Shown: piece by piece, positions 40,531 through 54,060 of the stretch
Numbering within the stretch: position 1 is the first letter of the stretch
Layout: each line of letters starts with the position of its first letter
Origin: Anastatus disparis
Taxonomy: Eukaryota; Arthropoda; Insecta; Hymenoptera; Eupelmidae
Assembly (NCBI GenBank): GCA_017163975.1
Contig: JAFFSR010000245.1
Span: 77,001 to 141,000 of the forward strand
DNA: 64,000 bases
Direction: 5' to 3'
Translations under genes and position numbers: made by a program
The notes under the pieces: generated by a model
Told to the model about the DNA's origin: nothing
Seen by the model: the letters and a program-made list of their open reading frames with translations, nothing else
The model's database searches: none

Positions 40531-43500
40531 AACTCTAAAATCATTAACTTTGAACCCATATATTCTAAACCTATGAACCCTAAACTCAAAAAACATTAAC
40601 ATATAAACCTTGAACCAATTACCCATTAACCATGAACATATTAAGCATAGACTCATAGACTACAAACCCATAAACCCATTGAACCCGAGAACCCATGAAC
40701 CATGAACCCATAAACCCTGAACCCATAAACCATGAACCCATAAACCATGAACCCCTTAACCATAAACCCATAAACCATGAACCCATGAACCATGAACTCA
40801 TTAACAATAAACCCATAAGCCATGAATCCATAAACCATAAATCCACAAACTATAATCCCATAAACCATGAACCATTAACCCCATAACCCATAACCTATAA
40901 ACTCATAAACCATTAACCCACAAACCATCAACCTATATACCATGAATCCATAAACCATAGACCCATAAACCATAAGCCCATGAACCCATAGATTATAGAC
41001 CCATAAACTATAGACCCATTAACCATAAAACCATGAACCATAAGCTCATCAACCCTTAAACCAAAAACCATAAACCATGAAGCCATGAACCCATTAACTA
41101 CAACCCATAAACCATAAATCCTAAAACCATAAACCCATAAACTATAGACTCATGAACCATAGACCCATAAAATATAAACATAAAGACCAGAAACCCATAA
41201 ACCATAAACCCATAAACCATAAGCCTAAAAACCATAAACCCATGAACCATAAATAATTAAACTATTAAACCATTAACCATAAACCCATAGACCATCAAAC
41301 CATTGACTGTAAACCCATGAACCATAAACTTACAATAAACTCATAGACCCACAAATCACAAACCGATAAATCGTAAACCCATAAATCATAGACCATCAAA
41401 TATAAATCCAGAAACGCGTAAACCATCAATCCATTAACCATAAACTACAAACCCATAAACCATGAACCCATAAACCATAAACCCATAAACTATAGGTCCA
41501 TAAATCCATAAACCCATAAACCATAAACCCATTAACCATAAACCCATGAACGTATAACTCGTAAACCATACACCCGTAAACCATAAACCTATTCACTATG
41601 TACCATTGAATCCCTTACCTCATAAACCCATGAACCATGAATCCATCTACCCTAAACCCATGAATTATGAACCCATAAACCATAAACCCATAAACTATAT
41701 ATTCACAGACCCATAAACTATAAACCCATAAACCATTAACCCATAAACCTATAAACTATAAACCCATAAACCATAAACCCATCAACCATGAACCCATAAT
41801 CCATGAACCCATAAACTATATATCCAGGAACCCATAAACCCTACAAACCATAAACCCATTAACCATAAACCCCTAGATTATAAACCATAAATACATAAAC
41901 CAATAAACAATTAACCCTAAAACCCATCAACCATAAACCCATAAACGATGGACCATTAACCCATAAACCATAAACCTATGAACCATAAACCCATAGACCA
42001 TAAGCCAATAAACTATTGAATCATTAACTATGAACCCATAAACCATAAAACCATAAACCATAAGCCCTTAAACCATAAACCCATAACCCATAAACTTATA
42101 AACCCATAAATCAGAAACCCAAAAACCATAAACCATCAACGTATGAATCATAAATCACAAACCCATTAACCATGATACCATAAACCCATTAGCTATAGGT
42201 CGATAAATCCATAAAACCATAAACCATAAACCCATTAACCATAAACCCATGAACATATAATTCATAAACCATAAACCCCTAAACCATAAACCTATTCACT
42301 ATGTACCTTTGAATCCCTTAACTCATGAATCCATAAACCATAAACCATTAACCCCATAACACATAACCTATAAACTTATAAACTATTAACCCACTAGCCA
42401 TAAAACTATATACCATAAACCCATAAACCATAGATCCCAAACCATAAGCCCATAAACCATAAACCCATAGACCAATAAACCCATGGACCATAAATCCCTA
42501 GACCATAAACCCATAAATCATTAAAATATAAACCATTAACCCATAAATTATAGACCCATAAACTATAGACCCATTAACCATAACCCATAAACCATAAACT
42601 CATCAACCCATAAACCATGAACTTATAAACCATAAACCCATAAACCATGAACCCATGAACCCCTAAACTATAAATCCTTAAACCATAAGCCCATAAACTA
42701 TAAACTCATGAACGATAAACCCATAGACCACAGACTCATAAACTATAAACCCATAAACTATAAACCCACAAACCTATACACCATAAACCCATTAACCATA
42801 AGCCTATAAAGCATGACCCATGAACCGATAAAGTGTTGAGCCATTGAACATAAATCCATAGACCATAAAACCATGAACTATGAGCCCATGAACCATAAGC
42901 TCACAAACCATAAATCCATAAACCCGTAAACCATCAACCCATAAACCATAAACCCGTAAATCATCAACCCATAAACCATAAACCACAAACCCATAAACCA
43001 TAAACCCATAAACTATAAACCCATAAACTATAGATCAATAAATCCATAAACCCATAAACCATGAACCCTTAGATTATAAACCATAAATATATAAGCCCAT
43101 AAACCAGAAACCATAAACCCAAAAACTTTTAAACTATGAACCCATAAACAAAAAACCTATAAATCGCAAACTAGAAACTATAGACCCATTAACCTATAAA
43201 CTATGAACCCATGAACCATAAACCCATAAACTCATAGACCATACACCAATAAACCAAAAACCTATAGACCGTGAACTCAAAAACCATAAACACATAAACT
43301 ATTAACCTGCAAATCATATACCTATTAACTATAAACCCATAAATCATGAACCCATGAACCATAAACCCACAAACCACTAACCATAAACCATGAACCCATA
43401 AATTTATTAACTCATGAACCATAAACCATAAACCTATAAATCACTAATCTATAAACCATAAACCCATAAAATCATAAACCATAAGCCCATAAACCATTAA

Positions 43501-44066
43501 CTCACTAACCCATAAATAATAAACTCATAAACAGAAAACCAATAAACCATGAATCCATGAACCCATAAACCAATAAACTATATATCCATAAACCATGAAC
43601 CCATAAACCCATAATCTATAGACTCATAAACTATAAACCAATGCACTCTTGAACTATAGACCCATAAACCATAAGCCAGTTAATCATAAACCTATATACC
43701 ATCAACCCATGAACCCATAAATCATAAACTCATAAACGATAAACCCATAGACCACAGACTCATAAACTATAAACCCATAAACTATAAACCCACAAACCTA
43801 TACACCATAAACCCATAAACCCAGAAATCATTATCCCATTAATCATAAACCCATAAACATATGAATCATAAACTTATCAACCATAAACCAATAAACCATA
43901 ATTCCATAAACCCATGAACCATTAACCCTTAAATGATAAACCATAATTCATAAACTCATAAATCAGGAACCATGAATCCATTAACCCATAAACTATAAAC
44001 CCATAGACCAGAAAGCCAACAACCCATGAACTAGAAACTATAAACCCATCAACCTATAAACTATAA
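40531..44066. repeat. satellite block A, CCATAAACCCATAAA orientation
   Basis: Degenerate ~15-bp repeat made of 7- and 8-bp half units (CCATAAA, CCCATAAA). Long pseudo-frames reading MVYGF-type pentapeptides arise because 15 is five codons; they are not genes. Confidence 0.93.
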
Positions 44067-46350
44067 ATGTGTTTATTGTTAATGGGCTTATAGTTTATGG
44101 GTTTATAATTTCTGGGTTTATGGTTTATGAGTTGACGGCTTATGGGTTCATAGTTAATGGGCGAATGATTTATGAGTTTATGGGTTTGTGGGTTTATGGT
44201 TCATGGTTTATTGTTTATGGGTTTATGGGTCTATAGGTTTATTGGTTTATAATTTCTGGTTTATGGGTTCATGGATTCCTGGATTATAACTCAAAGGTTA
44301 ATGGTTTAAAGGTTTATATATTTATGGATCATAATCTAAAGTTTTATGGTTTATCGGTCTATGGATTTTTTTTTTTTTTTTATAAAAAAAAGATTAATAT
44401 ATAAAGGATATTGTCCTCTATATGATTAACCTTTTATGTATGGTGAAGTCGAGGAAGTCCCCCGCCCGGCATCTGTTTAACACATTACATCAGGCTAGGA
44501 CTGTCAGACCCACCATACCGAAAACTTTGACTACCGATGGATGGTCAGCCACTTTTGTAACCAACAATCAACCGATACCCAATGAGGTCCGATTTTTTAA
44601 AGAGTCGTGATATAAATGGCACATACACTTATTTTCTTTCGAAAAAAAAGTTAGAGGTACCTGGCCAGGATTCGGACCCATGCCCTCCGCGTTGAAGACA
44701 AGAGCTCTATCCATTACGCCACCGCGCTCTTACATCTATGGATATATAGTTTATTGGTTTATGAACTATGAGTTCAGGATTTATAGGTTAATGTGTTAAT
44801 GCTTTATTTTTTCGTGGTTCGTGAGTTGATGGGTTTATGGTTTATGAATTTATAATTTATAGGTTTATGGTTAATCGGTTCATGGTTCATAAGTTAATGA
44901 GTTTATGGTTTATACGTTTACGGATTACGGGCTTATGGTCTATGGGTTTACGGTTTAAGGGTTTATGATCTATGGGTTTAGGGCTTATAGTCTTATAATT
45001 TATGGGTTTATGGTTTATGGTTTATGTATTCATGGTTTATGGATTTATAGGTTCATCGATTTATAGGCTAATGAGTTTATGGTTTCTGTTTTATAAGTTT
45101 ATGTATTCATAGTTTATAATCTAATGGTTTATAATCTAGTTTATGGTTTATGGGTTTATGATTTTTTAGTTTACGGTTTATTGGTTCATGGTATATGGGT
45201 GTATGGTTTTCAAGTTTCAGGGTGTTTAGGTTTATGGTTGATGGGTCTACGGTTTATGGGTTTATAGTTAATGGGTCTCCGGTTTATGGGTTTATAGTTA
45301 ATGGGTATATTATTAATATGTTTATGGTTTATGGGCTTATGAACTTAAAGGTTTATGAGTTTATAGTTTCTGGTTCATGGGTTAATGATTTTATGGTTTA
45401 TAAGATGACGGGTTTATGGTTTATGGATTCATAATTTATACGTCTATGGTTTATGAGTTTATAGTTTATGGGTTTTTAGTTTATGAGTTTATAGTTTATG
45501 GGTTTTTGGTTTATGAGTTTATAGTTTATGAGTTTATAGTTTATAGGTTTATGGGTTTATAGTTTATGGATTCATGGTTAATAGATTTATGGGTTTATGG
45601 TTTCTGGCTTTATGGGTTTATAGTTTATAGGTTTATGGTTTATGGGTTTATAGTTTAGGAGTTTTTGGGTTATGAATTGATGATTTATGGTTTATGGTTC
45701 ATGAGTTTATAGTTTATAGGATTATGGATTCATAGATTATGGTTTGAGGGTTTATAGTTTTATGGGTTTGCGGGTTTATAGTTTATGGGTTTATGGTTTA
45801 TGGGTATATAGTTCATGGGTCTATTTGCTATGAATTTATGGTTAATGGTTTATAACTTATAGCTTTAAGGTATATCGGTATATAGTTTATGGGTTTATAA
45901 TTCATGGATCAATGGTTTATGGGTTTATGGTCTACGGGCTTATGGGTCTATAGTTCATAGGTTTATAGTTGATAGGTCTATGAGTTATGGGATATTGGTT
46001 TATAGGTTTATAGTTTATGGGTTAATAGGTATATGTTTTCTGGTTTATACGTTTAGGGGTTCCTGGCTGATGGGTTAATAGGTATATGGTTTCTGATTAA
46101 TACGTTTAGGGTTTTCTGGCTTATGGGTTTATAGCTTATGGGTAAATAGTTATATGGTTTCCGGTTCATACGATTAGGGGTCTGTGGCTTATGGCTTATA
46201 GTTCATGGGTTAATAGGTTTATGGTTTCAGGTTTATGGGTTTATATATTGATGGTTTATAATTTAAGGGTTCATGGTTCATGGGTTCATGGATTTATGGT
46301 TTAGTAGTTTATGGTTTATGAGCTTATGATTTATGGGTTTATGGGTTTAT
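44067..46350. repeat. satellite block B, inverted orientation (TTTATGGGTTTATGG)
   Basis: The same satellite as block A, switched to the reverse complement at about 44067 in head-to-head fashion, and interrupted by a SINE at 44367-44734. Confidence 0.9.
44367..44734 (-). mobile_element. tRNA-derived SINE inserted in the satellite
   Basis: On the minus strand the head has GTGGCGTAATGGATAGAGC (A-box) and GGGTCCGAATCC (B-box) near 44660-44720, and the poly-A tail is the T-run at 44367-44383. TCTATGGAT flanks both sides (44358-44366, 44735-44743). Third SINE family or subfamily in the window. Confidence 0.87.
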
Positions 46351-47010
46351 ATTTTCGTATACGATTGATAGTGTGAATTATTTATTATAAGTTTTTGTCA
46401 AAAATATTCTTTCCATTGTTGATACATTTTATTTAAACATTGACATACGCATGTGCTTAATGTACATTCAACAACAGCACCTTACCACATGAATATCTTT
46501 TAACTTGCTAGTTCATGTTGTGTGATCCTCCTCATAGTGTTCTGTCTAGATAATGTTGTGAACGATTTCTCGGCTTTTAATCTGATCATATGTTTTTACT
46601 TGTATATACTTTAGACTGAGACCATGCTAATTGATGGTCTCTATTGTTAATAATTTGGAAAGATATATTTATTATTAAGTTGTTTAATTAAGTTTATAAT
46701 GTTTCATTGTTTATTTAGAAGAATTTTTTTAAGGGTACATAGAATATTATATGATATTTTGATGATAATCTGTTTTTGTAATTTTAATGAATGGAAGTAT
46801 TATATAGATATATATATTATGTTTCAGGTGAAAAATATTGAAACATTGTTATGTAATTCAAGAAAATTTTTTACTTGAAAAGGGTCATCAAAAATATGAC
46901 TAAAACGTATCATTATGAAGTAATAGTGATAAGAATTATCATGACAATTAAAAGTTGTCAAATATTTCTTTATTGAATAAATCATTTATACTGCCGTTAA
47001 CCTCTATTAA
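46351..47010. other. unique island inside the satellite
   Basis: About 650 bp of ordinary AT-rich sequence with no frame of note, separating block B from block C. Confidence 0.6.
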
Positions 47011-50000
47011 TAGATATAAACAATAAACCTATTAACCATAAAACTATAAACAATGAACCTATCAACCATAAACCTATAAACCCATCAACCATAAACTCAT
47101 AAGCCCTAGAATTCATGAATTATACGCCTATAAACTATAAACCATTAACTGTAAACTCAGAATCCATGAACCCATAAACCAACAACTTATAATTTATAAT
47201 CTCATGAACGATAAACCCATAAACCATAAGTTCATAAAACATAGAACCATAAACCCATAAAGTATTAACCCATAAACCCATGAAACATATACTCATAGAC
47301 CCATAAAACATGAATCCATGAACCATAAACCCATAAACTATAAACCCATGAACCCATAAATCATGAATCCATAAACCATACGACCATATACCAAAAAATT
47401 TTAATACATAAACTATAAACCTGTAAACCATAAACCCATGAACCCATAGAATATGAATTCATAAACAATAAAGTCATAAATAATAAACCTATAAACCATA
47501 AACCCATGAACCATAAACCTATAAATCATATACTACTAACCATAAACCCATAAACCATAAACCTATGGAACCCATAAACTATGAACCCATAAACCATGAA
47601 CCAATAAACTATAGAATCACAAACCATGAACCATAAACCCATTAACCATAAGCTCATTAACCATAGACCCATAACACATAAACCCTAAGCATATAAATCA
47701 TAATCCCATATACCATAGACCCATAGACACATAAACCATGAACCCATAAGTCATAAATCCATAAACTCCTAAATCATAAACTCATAAAACATAAACCATC
47801 AATTAATAAACCATAAATCCATAAACCCGTAAACAATAAAACCTTAGATTATAAACTATGAATACATAAACCCATGAACCATAAACCCATAAACCCATGA
47901 ACCATAAATCCAGAAACCATAAACCCATAAACCATAAGCCCATGAACCTTAGACTTATTAACTATGAACCCATAAACACATAAAACATGAACCCATTAAC
48001 CCATAAACCATGAATCCATAAACCATAAACGCATACCCCATGAACCCATAAACCCACAAATGATGAATCCATAAACCATATACCTATATACCATAAGGCC
48101 ATAAGTTATAAACCCATCAACTGAAAACCTATACACTATAAATTCATAAACAATAAATCCATAAACAATAAACCTATAAACCATATACCCATGAGCCATA
48201 AACCCATGAACCATATACTACTAACCATAAACCCATAAACTATAGAATTATAAACCATGAACCATAAACGCATAAACAATGAACATATAAACCATAAATC
48301 TATAAACTATAAACCTATCAACCATAAACCTATAAACCTATAAACCATAAACCCATAAATCAAAACCCATCAACTATAAACTCATAAACCCTTAAATTTA
48401 TAAACCATACGCCCAAAAACTATAAACCCATAATCGTAAACTCATAAACCATACACTCATAAACCATTAACCTATAAATTATAATCTTATAGACTATAAA
48501 CCAATAAACCATAAGCTCATTAACCATAGACCCATAACCTATAAACCCTAAGCATATAAATCATAATCTCATAAACCATAAACCCATTAACACATAAACC
48601 ATGAACCCATAAATCATAAATTTATAAACCTATAAATCATAACCTCATAAAACATAAACCATAAATTAATAAACCATAAATCAATCAACCTATCAACCAT
48701 AAACCCTTAGATTATAAACTATATATACATAAACCCATACACCATACACCCTTGAATGATAAACCATAAATTCATGAGCCCATAAATCGAAAACCATAAA
48801 CCCTTGGACCCATAAACCCATAAACCAGAAACCTATAAACCCATAAGCCATAAACTATAAACCCATGAACCATAAACTATAAACCCATAAACTCATAAAC
48901 CTAAAAACCGTAAACCCTTAAACCATAAACCCAGAAACCATAAACCCATAAACAATATATTCATATACAATAAAGCCATAAGTTATAAACCCATAAACTA
49001 TAAACCGATAAAGCATTAACCCATAATCCATAAACCATAAACTATCGACTCATAAACTATAAACTAATGAACCCATGAACTATAAATCCATAAGCCATAA
49101 ACCCATAATACATAAACTAATGGATTATAAACCCATAAACTATAAACCTATGAGCTATAAACTCATGAACTATGAACATATAGATCGATAACCAATAAAT
49201 CATAAACCCATAAACCCATAAAATATGAATTCATGAATAATAAAGCCATAAACAATAAACCTATAAACCATAAACCCATGAACCCATAAAATATGAATTC
49301 ATAAACAATAAAGTCATAGACAATAAACTTATAAACCATAAACCCATGAACCATAAACCCATAAACCATATACTACTAACCATAAACCCATAAACCATAA
49401 ACCTATGGAACCCATAAACTATGAACCCATAAACCATGAACCCATAAACTATAGAATCACAAACCATGAACCATAAACCCATTAATCATAAACATATAAA
49501 CCATTAACCGTTAAACTATGAACCTATTAATCATAAACCTATAAACCTATAAACTATAAACCCATAAATCATAACTTATCGACCATAAACTCATAAGCCC
49601 TTTAATTTATAAACCATACGCCCATAAACTATAAACCCATAATTGTACTCATAAACCATAAAACTATAAAACACTAACCAATAAATTATAATCTTATAAA
49701 CTATAAACCCATAAACCATAAGCTCATTAATCATAGACCCATAACATATAAACCCTAAGCATATAAATCATAATTCCATATACCATAGACCCATAGACAC
49801 ATAAACCATGAACCCATAAATCATAAATCCATAAACTCCTAAATCATAAACTCATAAAACATAAACTCATAAAACATAAACCATCAATTAATAAACCATA
49901 AATCCATAAACCCGTAAACAATAAAACCTTAGATTATAAACTATGAATACATAAACCCATGAACCATAAACCCATAAACCATAAACCCATGAACCATAAA

Positions 50001-50545
50001 CCCAGAAACCATAAACCCATAAATCATATACTTATTAACTATAAACCCATAAACCATAAACTTATGAACTATGAAGCCATAAACACATAAAAAATAAACC
50101 CATGAACCCATAAACCATGAATCCATAAACCATGAACGCATACCCTATGAACCCATAAACCCATAAATCATGAATCCATAAACCAGAAACCCATAAACCA
50201 TATACCATAAAGCCATAAGTTATAAACCCATCAACTAAAAACCTATAAACTATAAACTACAAACGCATAAAACCAATAAACAATGAACCCATAAACCCAT
50301 GAACTATAAATTCATAAACCATAAACCCATAAACTATCAACTCATAAACTATAAACCAATGAACCTATGAACTATAAACACATAAACCATTAACCCATTA
50401 ATTATAAACCTATAATCAATAAATCCATAAACTATAAACTAATGGATTATAAACCCAGAAACTATAAACCCATAAGCCATAAACTCATAAACTATGAACC
50501 TATGGATCATAAAGCTATAAATCATAAACCCATGAACCCAGAAAC
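47011..50545. repeat. satellite block C with higher-order duplication
   Basis: CCATAAAC orientation again. A long stretch around 47455-47895 recurs at 49300-49980: CATATACTACTAACCATAA and ACCTATGGAACCCATAAAC at ~47525-47580 and ~49367-49420, and AAACCTTAGATTATAAACTA at ~47838 and ~49924. Confidence 0.88.
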
Positions 50546-50770
50546 TGAGTTTAGGGTTTATGGGTTTAGGGTTTATGGGTTTATGGTCTATGAGTTTAGG
50601 GTTAATGAGTTTATGGGTTTATTGGTCTATGTTTTATGGTTTATCGGTTTATGGGACGATGGTTGATATATCATGGTTTATGGGTTTTTCGTTTATGGTT
50701 TGTGGGTTTATGGTTTATATGGTTATGGTTCATGAGTTGGGGATATGTATGGGTTTAGAGCATATAAGTT
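50546..50770. repeat. satellite block D, inverted
   Basis: A short return to GTTTATGG orientation (starting GAGTTTAGGGTTTATGGG) just inside the right arm. Confidence 0.85.
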
Positions 50771-51009
50771 AAAAGGTAACGATTTTGGGGTTTTTTGGTT
50801 CAATAATAAGCTGCAAGTAAAATGAACAAAGATTTTTTTTATTTTATTTGTTTTTATAACCTTTTATTGTATGTGACATTACTATTTTCGCAGTGTTCTG
50901 TTCAAGTACAATCCATCGCAACCATTTGAAAAAAAATTTACCACGATTGATTTAACATTGAGTCACTTTACAAAATTTGAAACAAAATTCTCACAGATTT
51001 TCCACTGTG

Positions 51010-51333
51010 GCGGCGGCAGCGTGGCACGGTCGAGACATGCGCGAATATTAGCTAATTTAGCACGTATGCGTCTTGTAATCGGCTTATGACAGTGGTCGAG
51101 ACACGCGCGAATACTAGCTTATTATCGCACGTGTCTCATAATTAGCTTTCTAACATGTACCAATAAAAGAGCTATATTATAAGTTAATTCTACGTACCAA
51201 ACATAAATAAGTCGTAATCAGTCAATTTTTACATTTCTGTATAAGTGGTTAATGTTACTTTGTTAATCAATAACTATAGGAATAGGAATAAGAGGATAAA
51301 ATCATGATAAAACCATTTTTTAATTTTATTTAT
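51010..51333. repeat. short direct repeat in a non-coding gap
   Basis: Two ~56-bp copies at about 51025-51080 and 51090-51150 share GGTCGAGACA.GCGCGAATA and a GCACGT.TG/TCTC tail. GC-richer than the surroundings. No gene. Confidence 0.6.
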
Positions 51334-53690
51334 TTATTTAATTTTTTTGTAACCAAGAGATAACGAAAATTTTTTAGATATGCAACGACCTTTTTTTAAT
51401 ACAACACAGCAAGTTTTGTTTTTTTTTTGTTTGCGCTTTATGCGTTTTAGTTCGTCCAATTGCGCTAAATCGAAGTATAATTTTATAAAAGGTAGATTTA
51501 TATGAGCATATTCATCATCGTTACCCTCATCATCATCAACATCATCATTATTATTATTTACGTTATCATTTGATTTTAAAGCATCGTCAATCAAATTTTG
51601 TATACTTGTGAAATTAATTTTTCGCCCGTTTGAGAAATTTAACGCGATTCCTTTGACTTCACAACATTTAACTTTTTCACCATCGGGTAAAATGACACGG
51701 TAAGCATAAAATTTTGGGCTTCCTGATATGAAACTTTCAATATAAGAGCTATCACCGTAACATCTAAGCTCATCCGTCAAATCACCAAACTTTGTACCTA
51801 TAAACGGATTATATTCGTTTGTATCTGCTTCACGAGATGTAAGTATACACGGAAAAAGGAAAATACCTGAAAAGAATGTACTAATTTGAGTCAGTACTAG
51901 AAAGAATATTACCAGTCGTTTTTTAATTGATATTCAGTATATATTTTAAAACGACCTATATAAGTACATTTTTTAACGCGACTCGTCCCAAGAATTGTGT
52001 GGTATAGTACCGAATTTTTCCGTACTACGGGACTAAATTATCTTTTACTAACATAGTACCTATACAATATTTACTGCGGCGCTGTCGAATATGAAACTTC
52101 AATACAGCTAATTTATCATAATGTAAAAACCATTAAATTGCATAAAAATTTTTAGCAATCAATAAATATAATATCGATCATATAATATGTAAAAATTTCA
52201 AATTACTAATTATTAATTTTAAACTTGAGTTGATTATTATAAACGGGAAAAAGCAGATGAATTTTTTTGCTACAATAAAGAAATTTGTAAGATTAAGCTT
52301 GAGTGCGGACAACTCATGAAATCCACCGGGATGCTATACATAAAAAGTTATATACAAACTTACGATGTATAGTATTTCGAGGTTAGGTTTGTCAAGCTTG
52401 ATCTAACTTTCAATCCAAGTTTATAAAAGAAATAAATTCAAATGACTTTTTATTTTAACAAAAATGATTGTACTAACATAGCTATAGCGCGGATAAGTTA
52501 GAATATTTGTTTGATTAATGAATTTAAAAAGATGTCAACAAAATAAAAAAAGCAAAAATCGATTCTAATAGCTCTGACATCCTGTTAAGTTGAAAATTAA
52601 TTATTAGTAATTTAAAAGGGTTATATATTATAAAAATGATTTTAGAATCATCAATTTTTAATTCTAGTATGGGAAAATCAGTTCTATATATAGCAATTAT
52701 ATTATCTGCAAAATTTTACCCCTGGATCGGATAGGTGAAATATCAGTCCTAGTACCGAAAAAATAGGTACTACGTAGCGGAAATTCATGCACTCAGTTCG
52801 TAATATAGTTATGCCAGCATTAGTAGTTAAAATTTGAAGTATAGTATTGATTAAAATTATACTATTACATTTTTTTTCAATACTTTATCACAGAAATAAT
52901 ACATACTACGTGTAGTATTGATTTTAATGGTATTTACCTTTTTCCGTGTACAAGAATCGGTATCGTAATAAAGTACTCGTGTACCTAATTTTCCTAAATG
53001 CTCATACAGCTTTAATCGAGCTTAAGCCGTTGTATAAGCAATATTGACTACACTTGTATGACCTGTTGGTACTACAGATTTTTCTATGTACTGCCAGTTA
53101 ACGTATAAAATTTCATTATTTTCGGGTAAAATCTCGAAGACCTCTTTTTCCGGACAGGTTAATAGTTTTAAGAGCTTCTCACGTGACTTTACGATCTCTG
53201 TTAGTTTCAAATTACTTTTTTGACTAAACTTTCCGCAAAAGGAATTAAAACATAATTTAGCTTTTGCGCGTAGTCCAGCATTTTTTTAAATTTTCTCTTT
53301 ATTCAGCCGTATACTCTTATCTATTCCATATTGATTTATATACGCAGTTTTTGTCTCTTTATCCTTACACTACGCTGGCTGTCCACTTGCTTCTTGTTTG
53401 ATTTTTAAAAATGTATTGACATATTCTGCAAAATGTCCTCCAGTACCCGAACTTTGATCGTAACGTGTCATTTTGCTATGCCAAATTGTAAGAATTTCCG
53501 TGATTTTGTACCCAAGTTGAACAGCTTTTCGTAATTCATCGGCTACCCATGTTCTACTGAATTCCCGGCCTTTTATATTTCCGTGCTTGCAATCGCGTTG
53601 GCGTTTTTCCTCACAACAAGAACACCAAAGTGCAAAAAGCAAAAAACCGTGCATTTTAACCGGTAATAAAAGTAAGTACAAATCTCGGGG
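51334..53690 (-). pseudogene. Maverick 2 DNA polymerase B, 3' two thirds, split by a transposon
   Basis: Leftward from ~53690: PVKMHGFLLFALWCSCCEE, WVADELRKAVQLGYKITEI, FAEYVNTFLKIKQEASG, a stop, motif B region LCFNSFCGKFSQKSN, NIAYTTA, a stop, then motif C VLYYDTDSC, the 1.1-kb insertion (51848-52948), TNEYNPFIGTKFGDLTDEL, and an ending FISGSPKFYAYRV / VKGIALNFSNG. The exonuclease domain and motif A are missing; the frame runs into the GT repeat at 53757. Clearly a different lineage from the Maverick 1 polymerase. Dead. Confidence 0.82.
51848..52948. mobile_element. TA-flanked non-autonomous transposon inside polymerase motif C
   Basis: The ends CACGGAAAAAGG(A)AAATACC and GGTA(T)TTACCTTTTTCCGTG are inverted, flanked by TA on each side (51846-51847, 52949-52950). 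Excising it with one TA restores the frame DTDSC-ILTS. No transposase frame in 1.1 kb. Confidence 0.85.
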
Positions 53691-53756
53691 AGGTCGGCTT
53701 TACACTTGACCAAACCTTGAACACCTAATAAATTATTGTTATCACCATTTGCAAGT

Positions 53757-53771
53757 TCGTGTGTGGGTGCA

Positions 53772-53807
<36 letters not shown>

Positions 53808-54060
53808 TGTGTGTGTGTGTCTGTGTGTGTGTGAATAAAAATTTACCTCAAATGTTTATTTAAATAAGTAATTATCTTATCTTAATTGTATGTTTAAATA
53901 CATAAGTCATTATCGTACCTTAATTGTTTATTTAAATAAATAAGTCATTATCGTATCTTAATGGGTTGTTTATGTGAACATCGTTATCTTATGTAAACAT
54001 AGACAGGTATAGCGGATGACGCCATTATTCACGTCTCGCTATACCTATCTATATACTACT
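53757..54060. repeat. (GT)n/(TGCG)n repeat and possible right terminus of Maverick 2
   Basis: (TGCG)n and (TG)n at 53768-53832, then ~130 bp matching 1119-1250 inverted. The sequence to 54060 ends ...ACCTATCTATATACTACT; its reverse complement starts AGTAGTATATAGATAGG, resembling the Maverick 1 tip AGTAGATAGGCTATAGG. An actual terminus at 54060 is inference. Confidence 0.5.

Larger units (their letters stand above)
40318..51009. mobile_element. 10.7-kb element: satellite core framed by ~210-bp inverted arms
   Basis: The left arm 40318-40530 and right arm 50795-51009 are reverse complements with ~75-80% identity by eye. Shared blocks: GAGAATTTTGTTTCAAA, TGGTAAATTTTTTTT, GATTGTACTT.AAC, AAATCTTTGTT and CTTGCAGCTTAT. 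Between them is ~10.2 kb of degenerate CCATAAA/CCCATAAA satellite. It sits between the Maverick 2 ATPase and polymerase genes. The target duplication was not resolved, and there is no protein gene. Foldback-type behaviour is inferred. Confidence 0.7.

Noticed and set aside
40520..44066. Telomere-like array
   Set aside because: The unit CCATAAA/CCCATAAA is not the insect TTAGG repeat, is highly degenerate, changes orientation and is enclosed by inverted arms.
40600..50800. Many reading frames of the MVYGFMVHGFM type
   Set aside because: They are translations of a ~15-bp satellite whose period equals five codons; composition, absence of family resemblance and occurrence on both strands argue against genes.
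1240..53835. Certain assignment of the CA/GT repeats as Maverick 2 terminal repeats
   Set aside because: Kept only as a hypothesis: the left outer tip is missing, no target duplication is visible, and microsatellite-bearing repeats are often dispersed.
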